Below, piece after piece: positions 24,544-36,749 of a DNA stretch of 64,000 bases. Source of the stretch: Coniferiporia sulphurascens (lineage: Eukaryota; Basidiomycota; Agaricomycetes; Hymenochaetales; Hymenochaetaceae); contig NBBA01000008.1 in NCBI GenBank assembly GCA_002794785.1, positions 806,001 to 870,000 on the forward strand, given 5' to 3'. The position numbers and the translations under genes are program-made. Position 1 is the stretch's first letter; every line of letters begins with the position of its first letter. A model generated the notes under the pieces. It was not told where the DNA came from and ran no database searches. It worked only from the letters and a program-made list of their open reading frames with translations.

Positions 24544-25870
24544 TCCATTCATTTGTCCGTCTTGTTCGCACGTTCTCGTCTTCGCCGTCGTCAAGCTCAC
24601 CACCACTAGTACGCCCTCCCAAGAGTGAACGAATACAAGTCCATCCATTTCGTCCAATGTCCGCGCCGACTATGCAACCGCCCGCGAGTCCGAGGGAGGT
24701 CCGAGTCACGGCCGCCGCCGCGGGCCCGGGAGAAACATAAATACATCAATGTCAGAGGGAAAAGGGAGCCGCGGCCGTACGTACTCACACTCTCATTCGC
24801 AGCGCACATACTATAAGGAACTCGAAGCGTCCAAATAACGAGGGGATTTAAAATGTAAAAAAAGAAGCTCTGAGGGGTACAGAACCCCCACGCGTCCTTT
24901 AGTCAAGTTATCGGGATGTAGCCTGTCGAACCGTCGACAGTAGGCGTCTACAGTGGTAGGTAATCAGACGAGCCACACAAAGACACCCACAATACTATCA
25001 AGGGTGACGGGGGTGGCAAAGTCCGAGGGAGGGGACCCAAGCCCAAGCGCCCATTCGACAGTTGATCGGGCAGCCAACGGCGACAGTAAGAAACCCCGAA
25101 GAGGGCTCGGACGCCCTTGGCAAAACAAAACAAAACGGAACCAAACCAAAGAAAAACTTACGAAGGGAAAAACAAACAAACACATGATAAACAAAGCCCG
25201 AAACTCTGTTTTTCCAAAAGTTCTGAGCTGCACGCGCGATTAAGTACTAGCTCTTTCTGGGCGGTGGCAACCAATAAGAGACCGTGGCCATGTGAGTGTG
25301 TGTCCAACTGTGGAGCCTATCCGTATCCCGAACGCTCAGATCCGAGTCCGAGTCCGAACACATCATGATCACTTCGAAGCAACGTCCGGTTAGCTAATCA
25401 GATCATATGTGTGTATTCGGAAGGAGTGCGTAAAAGAAACTATATCAGAAGAAAAAGAGGATCGATTATGTAAGTAAGGGCGGGCAAGGTCAATTAACTT
25501 TGAATGCAATTATCCCTTCGAGCCTGAGCCTGGGCAAATGGGTTACACAAAATGTATCTGCACTTTCCTAACTAACTCTCATGTTCAGGGATGGAGGGGC
25601 AGGGAGCGCGGCGCGGCGCGGCAACAAGACGACTGCCAAACACTTATCACTCAGGCTATCACTATTTGGTACTTGGTAGTACTTATATTCTATTCACTAA
25701 TTAGTATTTCCTTTCCCTTCCCCTAACTTGAAAAAAGAAAAAAAAAGCCGACACTTCCGAATCCCGAATCCCGAATTCCTGAGTCCTGACCCGACCGGTG
25801 AGTCGGTGACGATCATTTTCTTTTCTCTTTTCGTCCTTTCGTTCTTTCGAAACGAATGCGAATCACAGAA

Positions 25871-25912
25871 CTCGGAGTCGGAGTCGGAGTCGGGCTTGGG
25901 CTCGGGCTCGGA
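25871..25912. repeat. Degenerate (GGAGTC)n / (GGGCTC)n array
   Basis: Roughly seven period-6 units: CTCGGA-GTCGGA-GTCGGA-GTCGGG, then CTTGGG and CTCGGG variants. The GAGTCC/GGACTC word recurs many times over the following 16 kb. Confidence 0.8.
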
Positions 25913-26494
25913 ACGGACCCATCGGCTGCCTGGCGTGCGTTGCGTGCGTGCGTGCATATCGCACACGCGGGGGTGGGGGTGGGGATGGAGACGGCCATAT
26001 GCACGGGTGCACGGGGTGCCAAGCCCAGTCACGGTGGTGATAGATAACACTACGGAAACTCGGATGTATTATCGTGTGCCATATCATATGCGTTCGACGG
26101 AGTCACTACAGTAACATACTAGTGACTACTGGACACCTCCGAGTCCGAAGTCGTCAGGAGCCAGAAAACGGTCGAGAAATTGGCTCCTGAGTCCTACTAC
26201 AAGAAAACGCGGCACGGCGCGGGCACACGGCCACGATGGTCACTGGTTACTGTATGTACAACGCACAACGCACAGCTGCAACTGCACTGCATACAGTGTA
26301 TAATATAATATTATGACTATAATAACAACTCAAGTAACAAGGCTTGGCTACAAGTTTTTTGTATTTCGTATTTCGTATTCATTCATGTTCGAATCCGAAT
26401 TCACGACATTAATATTACCATAATCATTAATAACACTGAGGCTGGCAATTGCGGCCACTAATATTAATACTCTCAGGTTCTTCATCTGTTCATC

Positions 26495-26544
26495 CTTCAC
26501 TCACTCACCCACTCACTCACTCACTCACTCACTGGCACTCACTC
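26495..26544. repeat. (CACT)n / (ACTC)n tetranucleotide microsatellite
   Basis: About 50 bp of CACTCACT repeats with two interruptions (ACCC, GGC). Confidence 0.9.
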
Positions 26545-27379
26545 CCCTCCGATCGATCCATCTACATCTACATCTACCAGCTACCCCACCTGAATCATCT
26601 ACGCATGACGCATGAATGTTCAGGTACAAATACAACTTGAAGTAAAAAAAACAGACCCATTTTTTCAAGCCGGACTCTTATCCAAGTTCCGAGTTTCACA
26701 CTGGCAAAAGCCGGGCTGTGATGTACATAGTACTGTACATTATTATGAAACTCAGAGACGACTCAGAGCTCCGCCCCGCGGGTGTACCGAGATAAAGGAA
26801 AGAACAGGCGATGGACTCGGACTTGATACTCTGTTAGGATACGGATAAGGATAGGGTATTAATATTGACGTGCTAAGGACCCGGACGAGGGAGGTGATAA
26901 TAGTGCTAGTGCCTGTCCAGACATGCACATAATATATGATAAGCAAAGTAATAGTAGACACTAATAGTAGCCAGTAACTCACGGTAAAAGAAACGAAAAC
27001 ACTTACGGAAGCAAAACCAAAAAAAAAGACCCCGAAAAAAAAACGGAACCATTATATAACGCTACTAACTTGTAGTCATGGGATCACTAGTGCGCGATAG
27101 CAAGGGGAAAAAAACAATATTGCGATGGGCCACGTGGTACATAAAATTGACACTAGGTAGACAAGAGGGAAACAAGTACGATAGTGATTTGGGAGGCTTG
27201 CAAGGGGAGACAAAGAGGGCGCGGCGGCGGCTGATCCAGATGGGAAAATGGCGGGGGTAGAAAAAGAAAAGAAAAAATTGATAACGGAAAACAGAGAACA
27301 GCCAGACTGCACACACAATTGACGTAAGGGTAAACGTTGATATGAGATAGAAATTAGGGGAGAATAAATCCAACAGTCC

Positions 27380-28964
27380 TCATTTCACAATAACCCTTTT
27401 AGTATGCTTTCCCGCACGCCGTCGCTCACCCGCTGCGACCGCACCGGGCGTCCCATATCCTCGCCCCGGGTCTGCATATTCCCCACCGTATGATCCGTCC
27501 GTATGTGCGTGCGCGTGGTGATAGGGTGGGCTCGACGCCGCACCGTTTCCGTACCGCGGGTCGAGGTGCAGCGGTGCCTGGCCGTGCCCGTTCCCGTGCG
27601 CATACGACTGCGAATGCCCGTGCGAGGAATGCGGCGGCGGGGGCGCGAACCGGTCGTCAATGTAAGGCTGCGGTGGAGGTTGAGAGTGCTGGGGAGAATG
27701 TTGTGGCTGGGACTGGGGCTGTGAGTGTGCGTATCCAGAGCCCGGGCGCGACGGACTGTTGCGATGCGATGGGGGCGCTGGCGGAGGATGTGTATATGGG
27801 GAGTGCTGAGGATGTTGGGAGTATTGAGGGTGTTGCATGTTCGAAGGGGGCTGCGGGGGCCCAGAGTGCGCATACGTTGGAGGCCGCGCTTGCCCTGAAG
27901 GCGAGCCTCCATACGTCTGTGCGGACGGGTATGGCCCCGGATGTTGGTGGGGGCGTGGTGACTGTCCGAGAGCAGCCATCGGCGGCGGCATGCTCTGGTT
28001 TTGATATTGGTTTTGTGAATGCCCCTGTGGAGGCTGCTGCTGCTGTTGCTGCATCGCGTCACGCATATGCACATCGCGGTCATGGTCACGAGGTGGCGGG
28101 GGCGGTGGAGGGCGATACGGCTGCGTCTGATGCTGGTTGTGCTGTTGGTGCGAATGAGAATGGGGCGACGCGGATGCAAGAGTCGACGGCGGGGACAGGG
28201 AGGAGGGCCCGACCGCGGGTGGGGGCGCGGCAATGTGTACGGGGATATTTTGAGGGTTCGGCGGACCTGGTGTACGCTTGACCGGGTCAAGATAACCGGA
28301 CGCTCCCTGGGCATCTGCCTTTCTCGCGTCGAAGCCCAAGCCCACAGGGACACCCATGGGTGGTGCAGCAACCGGAGCCGGAGCAGGAGTTGCTGTCACG
28401 ACTGACGGACCGGGTTCGTCATCCCTCTTGAGACGGATAATCTCCTTGCCTTCTCTTGCGAAGAAGGCGCGCTCCTGGGACATGAAAAAGCCAGAGGTAG
28501 GAATGGCGACGGGGATGGGAGGGGAACCGGGGGCGTGACGGGGGGCGGAGGGAGAGGGGGCGGGGAAGAGGGCCATGAGCTCATGGCCGGTCGGAGGTGC
28601 TGGGAGGCCGTTGCGCCGTGCGGGGGGCGGGGCGGCGTCTATCTCTGGGCAAAACATGAGGGACGAGGAAATCAGGAGGAGAGACGGGAAACTGACCGTG
28701 GAGACCAGCAGAGGGAGACCAGGGGCGGTGAGGGGCGGCGCTGTGGGAGGGCGAGAGGATGAGCGGGGGGAGGGCGTGGGTATCTGAGGTGATGATGGTG
28801 GGGCCGGAGGCGGAGGCAGGGGCGGGTGCGGGAGCGGGATCTGAGAGGGACATGGGGTGAGGCGGGGGTGGGCGGGCAGAGCGGGGCGGGGAAGGGGACG
28901 GAGAGTCGGAAGTGTCCGGGGAAGAGTGGATGCGGTCTACACGACGAAGTAAATAGTCGGACAT
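27380..28964 (-). CDS. Pro/Gln/His-rich low-complexity protein with one conserved-looking block
   Basis: Two exons, 28697-28964 and 27380-28644, joined in phase across a 52-nt intron (donor GTCAGT, acceptor TGCCCAG), give 510 residues. The start MSDYLLRRVDRIHSS is followed by a Pro/Ser/Ala-rich stretch. Residues about 105-170 contain the only ordered-looking block, GHELMALFPAP and then FFMSQERAFFAREGKEIIRL. The rest is Pro, Gln, His, Ser and Gly rich with poly-Gln (7) and poly-Pro (7) runs and ends in a basic KHTKRVIVK. This composition resembles transcriptional or RNA-binding scaffold proteins, but no domain proves it. It is the only confident gene in the 34-kb gene-poor stretch. A 16-bp palindrome with TATA on both strands lies 38 bp upstream of the ATG. 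Confidence 0.65.
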
Positions 28965-29001
28965 GCGCAGACAAGTTGTGGGGGCGAGGGTGGAACGGGC
29001 G

Positions 29002-29017
29002 TATAAAGGCCTTTATA
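29002..29017. promoter_or_regulatory. Palindromic TATA element upstream of the Pro-rich gene
   Basis: TATAAAGGCCTTTATA is a perfect 16-bp inverted repeat beginning 38 bp upstream of the start codon at 28964. It presents TATAAA on both strands. A core-promoter role is inferred from sequence and position only. Confidence 0.4.
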
Positions 29018-30395
29018 GCGAGTGAGAGCGACAGAGAGACAGAGAGAGCGTGTACGGCACCCATCTGGACCCTATTAACGACCCTGAACATACGTAACGG
29101 TACTGGACCCTGGGTGGACCCTGAGATGCAAGCATCTCGAGAAGGATGTCGCACAGCCGATTGCCGATTGGATCTCGATTACGGATTCGCAACTGTCCGC
29201 GGGTGTGGTACCTCCGCCTCTCACATGACCGTGTCCGCGCCCCAGGTCTACTGCGACGCGACGGTCTCTCGCCTGCCACATCCGATCCGACCGCCCGCTT
29301 CCAGATCCCGCCAGACGACGACGTCCACGTCCACATCTGTCTCCCCCGTCCCGCGACGATTCTCCCTTCTCTGCCACCCGCACAGCTGTTACTCCTCCTC
29401 CTGCTCGCTCCGTGCTTCTCGCACAAGTCCGTCACGCCACACCACTCTACGTGCCACGTCATCGCCCCGGCACTCTTCCGTTCAAGCCGCCGGCTCTCCA
29501 ATTGCCTCCATTCCCCTCCGCCCCACTGTCGGCAAGGCACGTTTGCGCGTGCGATCGCTAATCTCTCTCCATCGCCCCATCGTTCATCTCGCATCTCGCA
29601 TCTCGCTCTTTGTCCCTCCGCTGCCGCTCGTTCGCGTGGCAACCTTGGATATCTACGGCCCGCGTCATGGCAACAAAATTGTATGCAAAACGCGAGCAAG
29701 CAAGTAAAACGAAAATGAATGAAACGGTCACGAAAGAATGAAAGTGGTAATCGTGATGAAAATGGAAAAGTGCGGAATAACGTCTCGTACTCTTCTCTTA
29801 TCAAGAACAGTAGCAGTAAACCAGTTCCCAAGAGCTGTGACTTATGTAAACCTGAAACGCTCCTTAAACGCAAAAAGAAAGAAGAAAACGCTGTTCGCGC
29901 CCATCAGTTACCCAACAGCAAGCAGTCTGCCTAGCTCGACTCTTACACTTACAGCGCTCGATTCGCGCCCCATCCCGTCCAAGGGAGGAGGCGACATGAA
30001 CTTATTTGCTTATTGCTTATCTGGTAGTCAAGCCGAGCCAAGTGGGCAACACCACCTCCAGATCGAGGCAAGTACTGTCACATAAATGTATGGTATGTAT
30101 GTATGCATGTATTGTATGTGACTTGTGTCAGTACGGGGGACCGAGTAGATGCGTATTGGGATATCCGCGCCCCCACTCCACTCCACTCCCCCCTCAAGGT
30201 CCATACTTATGTTACCTACTGTAGCGGAACTGCCCGTTCTGGTATTGGTATTCGGTATTGGCCTTAATTGATATTCGTCGTTGTCCAAGTCCCGACATAC
30301 AGTACATATATAGGCATGGCAAACGCTCGACTCGGAGACCGTCGAAACAAGCGAGCGAACCTGAGTGGACGGTTTGAATATTAGATAATATTAAC

Positions 30396-30440
30396 GTTGG
30401 CCGATTGGCCAATTGGTCAATTGGTCGATTGGTCGATTGG
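30396..30440. repeat. Five-copy 8-bp array carrying ATTGG (CCAAT) boxes
   Basis: ATTGG begins at 30404, 30412, 30420, 30428 and 30436, an exact 8-bp period. Units alternate GATTGG and AATTGG flanked by TC or CC. ATTGG is the complement of the CCAAT box bound by the Hap complex. Confidence 0.8.
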
Positions 30441-30583
30441 ACGCCGACGACGATCGCTCGTTCGCTCAAGCTCCCACTGCAATACAATATTAATACATAT
30501 CGACTCGGATACAGCGTCACCGCTTCCGCCTGCGGCCTCCCACCCTCTTTTTCTACCCGAACCCGATCGCTGCAGTGGATCCT

Positions 30584-30651
30584 CCGAGTCCGAACCCCGA
30601 ACCTGAACCCGAACCTGAACCTGGACCTCGAATCCCGAATCCCGACGTACC
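30584..30651. repeat. Degenerate (GAACCC/GAACCT)n hexamer array
   Basis: About 68 bp of period-6 units, running from GAGTCC through GAACCC and GAACCT to GAATCCC variants. Confidence 0.8.
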
Positions 30652-31025
30652 CGACCCGAAAATAAATTAATATGTTAGTCTAATGCACGCGTGCGTGCCG
30701 TGCGCGTGTGTGCGGCGTCACGGTGTGGCAAGCTGAGCGCACCTGCGCCACCGCAGTGCGCGCGCGCGCGCCTCAGGCTGGAGCCGGTGCTAGTGCCAGG
30801 TAGTGGCGGTAAATTTCAAATTTAGTCCCCCCGCCCCACCCTCAAAATATGACAAAACAGAAAACTCGGGTGAGGAGAAAAAATAATCAGAATACAGGAT
30901 ACACGAGTATACATGTATTACTATTACTGTATGCTACTGTGCCAGTGTACATCATGATGTTCTAGACTCTACAGTAGTAGTTGACCGGTGTGCACCAGCC
31001 CAGGAGAGGTACTTGTCCAAACACA

Positions 31026-31070
31026 AACCCGAGTCCGAGCCCGAGCCCGAGCCCGGGTCCGGGTCTCGGA
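31026..31070. repeat. Degenerate (GAGCCC)n hexamer array
   Basis: Period-6 units CGAGTC-CGAGCC-CGAGCC-CGAGCC followed by CGGGTC variants. Confidence 0.8.
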
Positions 31071-31147
31071 GACATAGGTAGCGTAGGTAGTGTACATCCT
31101 CCTCCTTTAATATTCACCCCCGGGCCTCCTGTCAAGCTTCGACACCT

Positions 31148-31221
31148 TCCAATCCCAATCCCAATCCCAGTCCCATTCCCATTCCCCACCGCATCCCTAT
31201 CCCTATCCCTATCCCTATCCT
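31148..31221. repeat. (AATCCC)n to (ATCCCT)n hexamer array
   Basis: About 74 bp: AATCCC units shift to GTCCC/ATTCCC and then to ATCCCT units. The complement of the last part is GGGATA repeats, one base away from the telomeric TTAGGG unit but not identical to it. Confidence 0.85.
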
Positions 31222-31260
31222 AATCATCACTATCCTCCCTATTCTTGCATCTTCCATTTT

Positions 31261-31307
31261 GCATTTCGTATTTCGCAGTTCGCATTTCGCATTTCGCATT
31301 TCGCAGT
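31261..31307. repeat. (GCATTTC)n heptamer array
   Basis: Period-7 units GCATTTC with GTATTTC and GCAGTTC variants, about seven copies. Confidence 0.8.
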
Positions 31308-31903
31308 CCCCGATCACATTTATTCATTTATTTTCGCTTTCGCCTTTCCCTTTCCCCCTCGTTCCGTCTGCATCCCAGGCCCAGGGTCGCTCAACCTGAG
31401 GCTGTAGCGTTCTCGGCCCACCACCGAGTAACTAACCTCCCGCCTCCTCGACACCCGAACAGCCGACTCGGAACAGCCGAAAAACTCGGACTCGGACTCG
31501 GACTTTTACTCGGGACTCAGTCTCGGGCGATGCACCGAGAGCACCCCTGGCCTTGAGCAGAAGGCCCAGTTTTCGTTTTAAGCCACCTCCGTTCATTCCA
31601 TTCCATTTCATTGTTTTGTTTTAGTTTCATTTTAGTTTTAGGAAGAACTCGGAAGGAAGAAGAAAAGGGAAAAAAAAAGCCTCTGTGACTAGTGTACAGC
31701 GCACCGTAGCAGCCCGCACGCGCACGCTTCCCTACTTTTATTAACTTCGTTTTTAGGAAAAGACTCCAGTCGAGGCGAAATCTGCAGTAATTTAAAAAAA
31801 AAAGATGCTACCGCTGCAAGAGCCCGCGAGCCCGCGAGCCTGAGCCTGAGCCCCGCCGATACAATTTGGTTTGGCCTCCAACTTCCAATTTCTGATTTTG
31901 CAT

Positions 31904-31945
31904 TCCGAATTCCGAGTCCGATTCCGAGTCCGAGTCCAAGTCTGA
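31904..31945. repeat. Degenerate (GAGTCC/GATTCC)n hexamer array
   Basis: Period-6 units ATTCCG-AATTCCG-AGTCCG-ATTCCG-AGTCCG-AGTCCA; same GAGTCC word family as neighbouring arrays. Confidence 0.75.
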
Positions 31946-34097
31946 GGGTAGCGCGCTAGCGCGAGCGGCCGAGCGCTAGCGAAGTTCTGCCGGGCGCTAG
32001 AGCCGGCGCCACGGGGTTCCCTCAGGCTTGGACGCCGCGAGCCGCGAGCGGTATCATACATATCATACGCACATAATTTACATGGTAGTACATGATACAT
32101 ACAGTATATACTTTGAATGGCTCGGAAGCAGGATGATACAATATAATGCACACACGTATCTGCTGCCCTGAGCGAACGAATTGCAGCCGTTCGTTTCTCC
32201 GTACAATTCGCACAAACGCACAACTGGCACAAGCATGACAAAGCCGTGTTTCTGGTTTCTGGTTTCTGGTTGGACACGGCTCGCTCCGACGCGTCCGCGA
32301 CCGCGCACGCGCACCCTTACCTTACCTTTACTCATCTCGCCCTAATACATACCACCCTTACAACTTCTTTTAATATGCGCCGTCGAGGAATGATGGGAGG
32401 GGGCTTGGTCGACTTTTTTTGGTATTAATTTGACGAGCGATAACCAACGATGATGATAAATAATGACTGATTCGGTTATGTGTGGGGTTGATAGTTTAAT
32501 GCATATGCATATGATAGCTAGCTCGCGATTCGAAGCGCACGCACGACGCACCAATGACCAAATGACCAATGGGAAATAAATGACGATGGGCGGCTTCGGC
32601 GATGACGGAAATGGTGATATCATAATGGAAACATATAGCCAGAACCCTTTTTGTTGTTGTCGTGTTTGTAGTAACGCCGGAAGACGGACGGACGAGAGCA
32701 AGCGATAATATAGACTCGAATGTATCCGCGAGCCAGGAGTCCGCTGCCTTCCCTACCCCGTTTAGAAGCCCCCTTCCCCCCCCCCCCCCTTGAATTTACA
32801 TAACGCCGACACCGCCATCGCCATCGCAAAGGGCCCAAGGGCCGAGGTAAAGCGGAAGAAGAAGCGAGAGAAGCGGAATTAAAACTAACTGAGCCATTTC
32901 TTTTTTGTCTTTCTTTCTTCCTATCGCCCGTCGTCGATCCACTGGCAGGTGAGCGGCGGCGGGTGGGTTGTTTTTCCTTCTACCCCTTCAAAAAATCGCA
33001 TCGTGTTCTCCAGCGACCTGAATTTTTATTTTCGTTGACGCTCGAATCCGTGGGGGCCCGGGGTTTGGGTTGGGGTTTTTTTCCCCCTTCTTCGCGAAGC
33101 TCCAAACCTGAACAGAGTCCGAGTTCCCGAGCATGAATCTGAGTCTGAGTCCGTGTCCACTGAGCCCGAATCCGAGGGCCCGGCTCCGGCCTCCTTTACT
33201 GATTACCCGGTACGCGGCTCTTGCCGCCTCCGTCTCCGTCTTCGTCTTCGAAGCTGAGGGAAAACGAGAACACACGTCGAATGATGGCACGGAACGCGGG
33301 TGGACGTCACTAAGGATCAATGGGGAATACGTACTTATGGAGTGCGAGTACTGGGGGAACAACAATCGTCTTTATTACCCGAGTCCGAGTCCGAGCCACC
33401 AGCCCCAGTCCGGCGGACCAAGCTGAGATAATAATAAACAACCAATATTAACCGCGACCGGCGGCAGTCAAGCCCATTCGCGGTATCCCTCTTTCCTCTT
33501 TCGTTGCCGCGACTGCAACGGCCCGCGTATTCAAGATCACCCTTTCCACCGACGCGCGACGGCTCGGGGTTCAAGGTCGAGACTCGACTCCTCTAGCGTC
33601 CGTGTCCGCATCTGTGTTTTGTGTCCCTCGCCCTGGCCACGTACAGTATGTATTGTAGCCAATTGTAACCGCAGGGCTCGTGCCTGCCTCTGCCCGCCCC
33701 AGTTCGCAGCGGCCGCCGCCCTCCGTGCGAATCAGACGGAGACCGGAGTTGAAGTACTCGCAGCCGCTGTATGTGGTATAATTCAAATTCGAGGGTCGGG
33801 GAGGAAAGAGGGGGGTAGGCAGTCTTAGGGATTGGTGGGTTCGAGGCAGGGAAGTCTGCGCGGGGCGCCCGTACGTGAGGGTGAGGGCTGAGCGGGGCCT
33901 CGGACACAACCCCCGCATGATAAACATGCGCATCAATAACGCAAAGTACCCGCACATTTATCGTGATTACTGATATACACGCAATACCATGGCTCTGGGG
34001 ACATTATTCCACTCTGAGCGCCGGGAGGTATACATATCCGTTCGCGCATGGAACTCGTCCCTCGAGCGGGATCGCCTGATCTCGCGTAAACCAAACC

Positions 34098-34126
34098 AGT
34101 CTGTCTGTCTGTCTGTCTGTCTGTCT
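34098..34126. repeat. (GTCT)7 microsatellite
   Basis: Perfect tetranucleotide array of about seven GTCT units. Confidence 0.92.
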
Positions 34127-34802
34127 TGAAGGTATTAGCTGCATACAGGCATGCACTGCACAGGTATACAGCAGGCCAGGAGATCCTTCGTTTCGCGTCC
34201 GTTTCCGTTACCTTCAGACTAAAAAAACATGCTTCTCCTCTTCCTCCCTTCTTCACTCACTCGCTCTTTCCCCTTTCTGGCCTGTTTCACAAATAGCCCT
34301 TCTTCTCCTCGTTCCGCGTCGCGCGGTCCCCAGCCCGTCGTCTTACGTGCGCGAAGCACAAATGTCTCCCTCTCCTTCCTCTCCTATCTGTCGACCCTGA
34401 GTTCTCCTTTCTTCGAACACGGGCTTTATCCTCAACCTTCCGCACGGCGCGCTTTGCCCTTTCCACCCCTGCGGCGGCCGGTCTCGACCTTCTCCCTCAC
34501 CCTCACCCTCGCTTTCATCCTCCGTCCTTCGAATTCTTGACCGGACCTAGCCTTCCATTCCAATACCCAATCACATATCCACGCTCCAAGCCCTCCGATG
34601 CCCATTGGCAGTCCCCCTCCCTCAATCATCCCTCCCCTGGATCTTCGGTTCATTGAGCCTGAGCAACCCCCTCCTCGACCTCTCCGCGCCCCGGGCATCT
34701 GGCGTGCGGCGATCTGGAAGGCTGAAAGGTAGAAGGGTAGATGGGCAAGAAGTCCGATGTCGCGCGCGCGGGCACGCATACTATACTAGTAAGTAATTGT
34801 AT

Positions 34803-34832
34803 AAACATATACATACATACATACATACATAC
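34803..34832. repeat. (ACAT)n microsatellite
   Basis: About seven near-perfect ACAT units, followed by the palindromic-looking CGCGCTACGCGTAGCG. Confidence 0.9.
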
Positions 34833-36749
34833 GCGCTACGCGTAGCGATTATGCTAATATAGGAATTAGAAATTGGAAATTATCACAGTATTGATTATTG
34901 GCATTGCATTGCATTGATACTGTATTGGAACTGCGAGTACCGGACGCGTACCGCTCCATGGGCGTTACGTTACGCCATGCTATGCTTCGCCCATTCAGAC
35001 GAAATCGGTATGTATACAGTACATAAAGACGTGATTACCCGGACGGACGGGAGAACATGGTATAACATGAGAGTTGCCGCCGTTGTACTGAATCGAATTG
35101 AATTGAATTGCACGCGTGCGCGCGGGGAGGGGCGGGGCAGGGGTGTGCCAGTGGGTGGGAGGGTGGTGGTGGTGACGTTATCCAGCAGCGTCAGCGCGCC
35201 GCCAGGTTATCAATATCAACGCGTTTAGCTTGAATGCTAATATTAACGCTAGCAGTGGCGCTAACGTGTGTGTTCTTGTCCAGTCTGAGCCTGAGCGCCG
35301 CCCGCGGATTCCAGCCTGAGCCTGAGTGCGGGTCCCCGGTCTCGTCACAGAATCCGAGCTCGGTGGCATTACTATTATAGTGTGGCGTTCACTGTATGTA
35401 CAGACGGACGTGTTGGCGTACGGCGCGTGATGTGTGCGGCATTTGTGCTTGGGCGGACTCGGGACGTGCATTGAGGATTGATAATGTAATGCAATATCCT
35501 TGAGACGCCGGCGGAGGAACTCTAGATCTGTTTTTACCCTATTCGCTTAGTGCTTACCATATCCGTATCGGCATACTCCGGTCTGTCGGTCCTGTCATGG
35601 ACGAGCTTAAATACAGTATGCGCACCTACGACACTATTTGAAAAGAAACAACTAAGGAAAGCTCGATACTAGACTTTGCTTGAATTTCTACTGCCTGCTC
35701 AATAAGTAATAGCCGATCCATACGCGCCGCACAAGGGAGAGAGGCTGTGGCCCGTGAGTGCATTAATACCATGCGCCCAGAAGCGTGTCCGCGGTAGTTC
35801 CCACCTCCCCCATTCATCCCCACCCGCATCTCCATACCTCCGCCGCGCTCGCCCTCGAGATCATTTCAGCCGGGGGAACCGAGGAGAGAAATCGAGAAGG
35901 GGGAGGAAGTGCGTTTCCCGTATTTACTTGTTTCACGATTAATTTCCCTAGAGGGCCGCCCCTGGAATGGATGAAGAAAACCGGGATGCGGATAAGGTAT
36001 GCGAAATGAAAGACCCGGATGAAGAAGAGGCAGGAAGGGGAAAATACTGGTACTTGAGTGGAATTTGAAATTCGGTGTCTGACGTTTTTAATGTTAGCGA
36101 TTGCATAGGAGAGGGAATTTAGGAATAATGAATAGGCGGTAGAAGGCTTTGGGTTACGGGAGGGCGATGTGATCCCAGCAAAGGGGCAGATTCGTTCAGG
36201 AGGGGGAATGGGTATTTCCCGGGCTGGGGTACCTGCTTTGCATTGGCTTTAATAAGGGCGCGCGCGCCACTTTAGGATATACACGGGAGTTCTCTTCTCT
36301 CTTTGCACTTTGCACACGGGGTGGGGCGCGGGCCTGGGCGTCGCGTGCGGATCGTCCCGATTTTCCGTAGGTTACGCGGCGTCGGCACGGGAGTGGCGCC
36401 AAGGCGGGACTCGGATTCGGATGTGCGTCCTTCGGGAACCAGACGTGTCGTGTGCGGGCATCGAGCTGCTGGGACTCGGACAGCGCTCCCCCTGGATGAT
36501 CCCCCCGCCGGCCCTTCCCGAACGGGCGACCCACCACGTATTGAGATTAGGCACAGATCTGGAGTCGCGCCGGATGTGGCCATCGGTGCATCTCCGCATT
36601 AGGCATTAATATTAGCCTGAGGCTCTCTCTTCGTCGCCACCGTGCCACCGGACTTGTGAGGGTCGGTCCGAGGCTGACCAAGCATCCCTTCTGCCCGCCC
36701 TTCTGCCCCTCAGCAACCTTGACACGCTGCCGTCACACACCCATCCCCC

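Larger units (their letters stand above)
22000..27379. other. Gene-poor, repeat-bearing region left of the Pro-rich gene
   Basis: No gene is supported. Short degenerate arrays appear (24464-24543, 25871-25912, 26495-26544) and open frames such as 23954-24709 (minus, Lys/Thr repeats) exist because the arrays lack stop codons. A run of purine-rich and pyrimidine-rich tracts is scattered through it. The right end lies just downstream of the 3' end of the Pro/Gln/His-rich gene. Confidence 0.4.

Noticed and set aside
23954..24709. 251-codon minus-strand frame with Lys-Thr repeats
   Set aside because: The frame is kept open by the (GTCTTC)n array; flanking residues are featureless.
26385..26400. 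GTTCGAATCC, resembling a tRNA T loop
   Set aside because: No flanking T stem, D arm or acceptor stem could be folded around it.
28826..29873. Long frames on both strands upstream of the Pro-rich gene (28826-29707 plus, 29013-29873 minus)
   Set aside because: They overlap the first exon and promoter, are antiparallel to each other and reflect GC-rich stop-poor sequence.
31148..31221. True telomere or chromosome end
   Set aside because: The unit is GGGATA or GGGATT, not TTAGGG, the array is short, and unique sequence continues on both sides.
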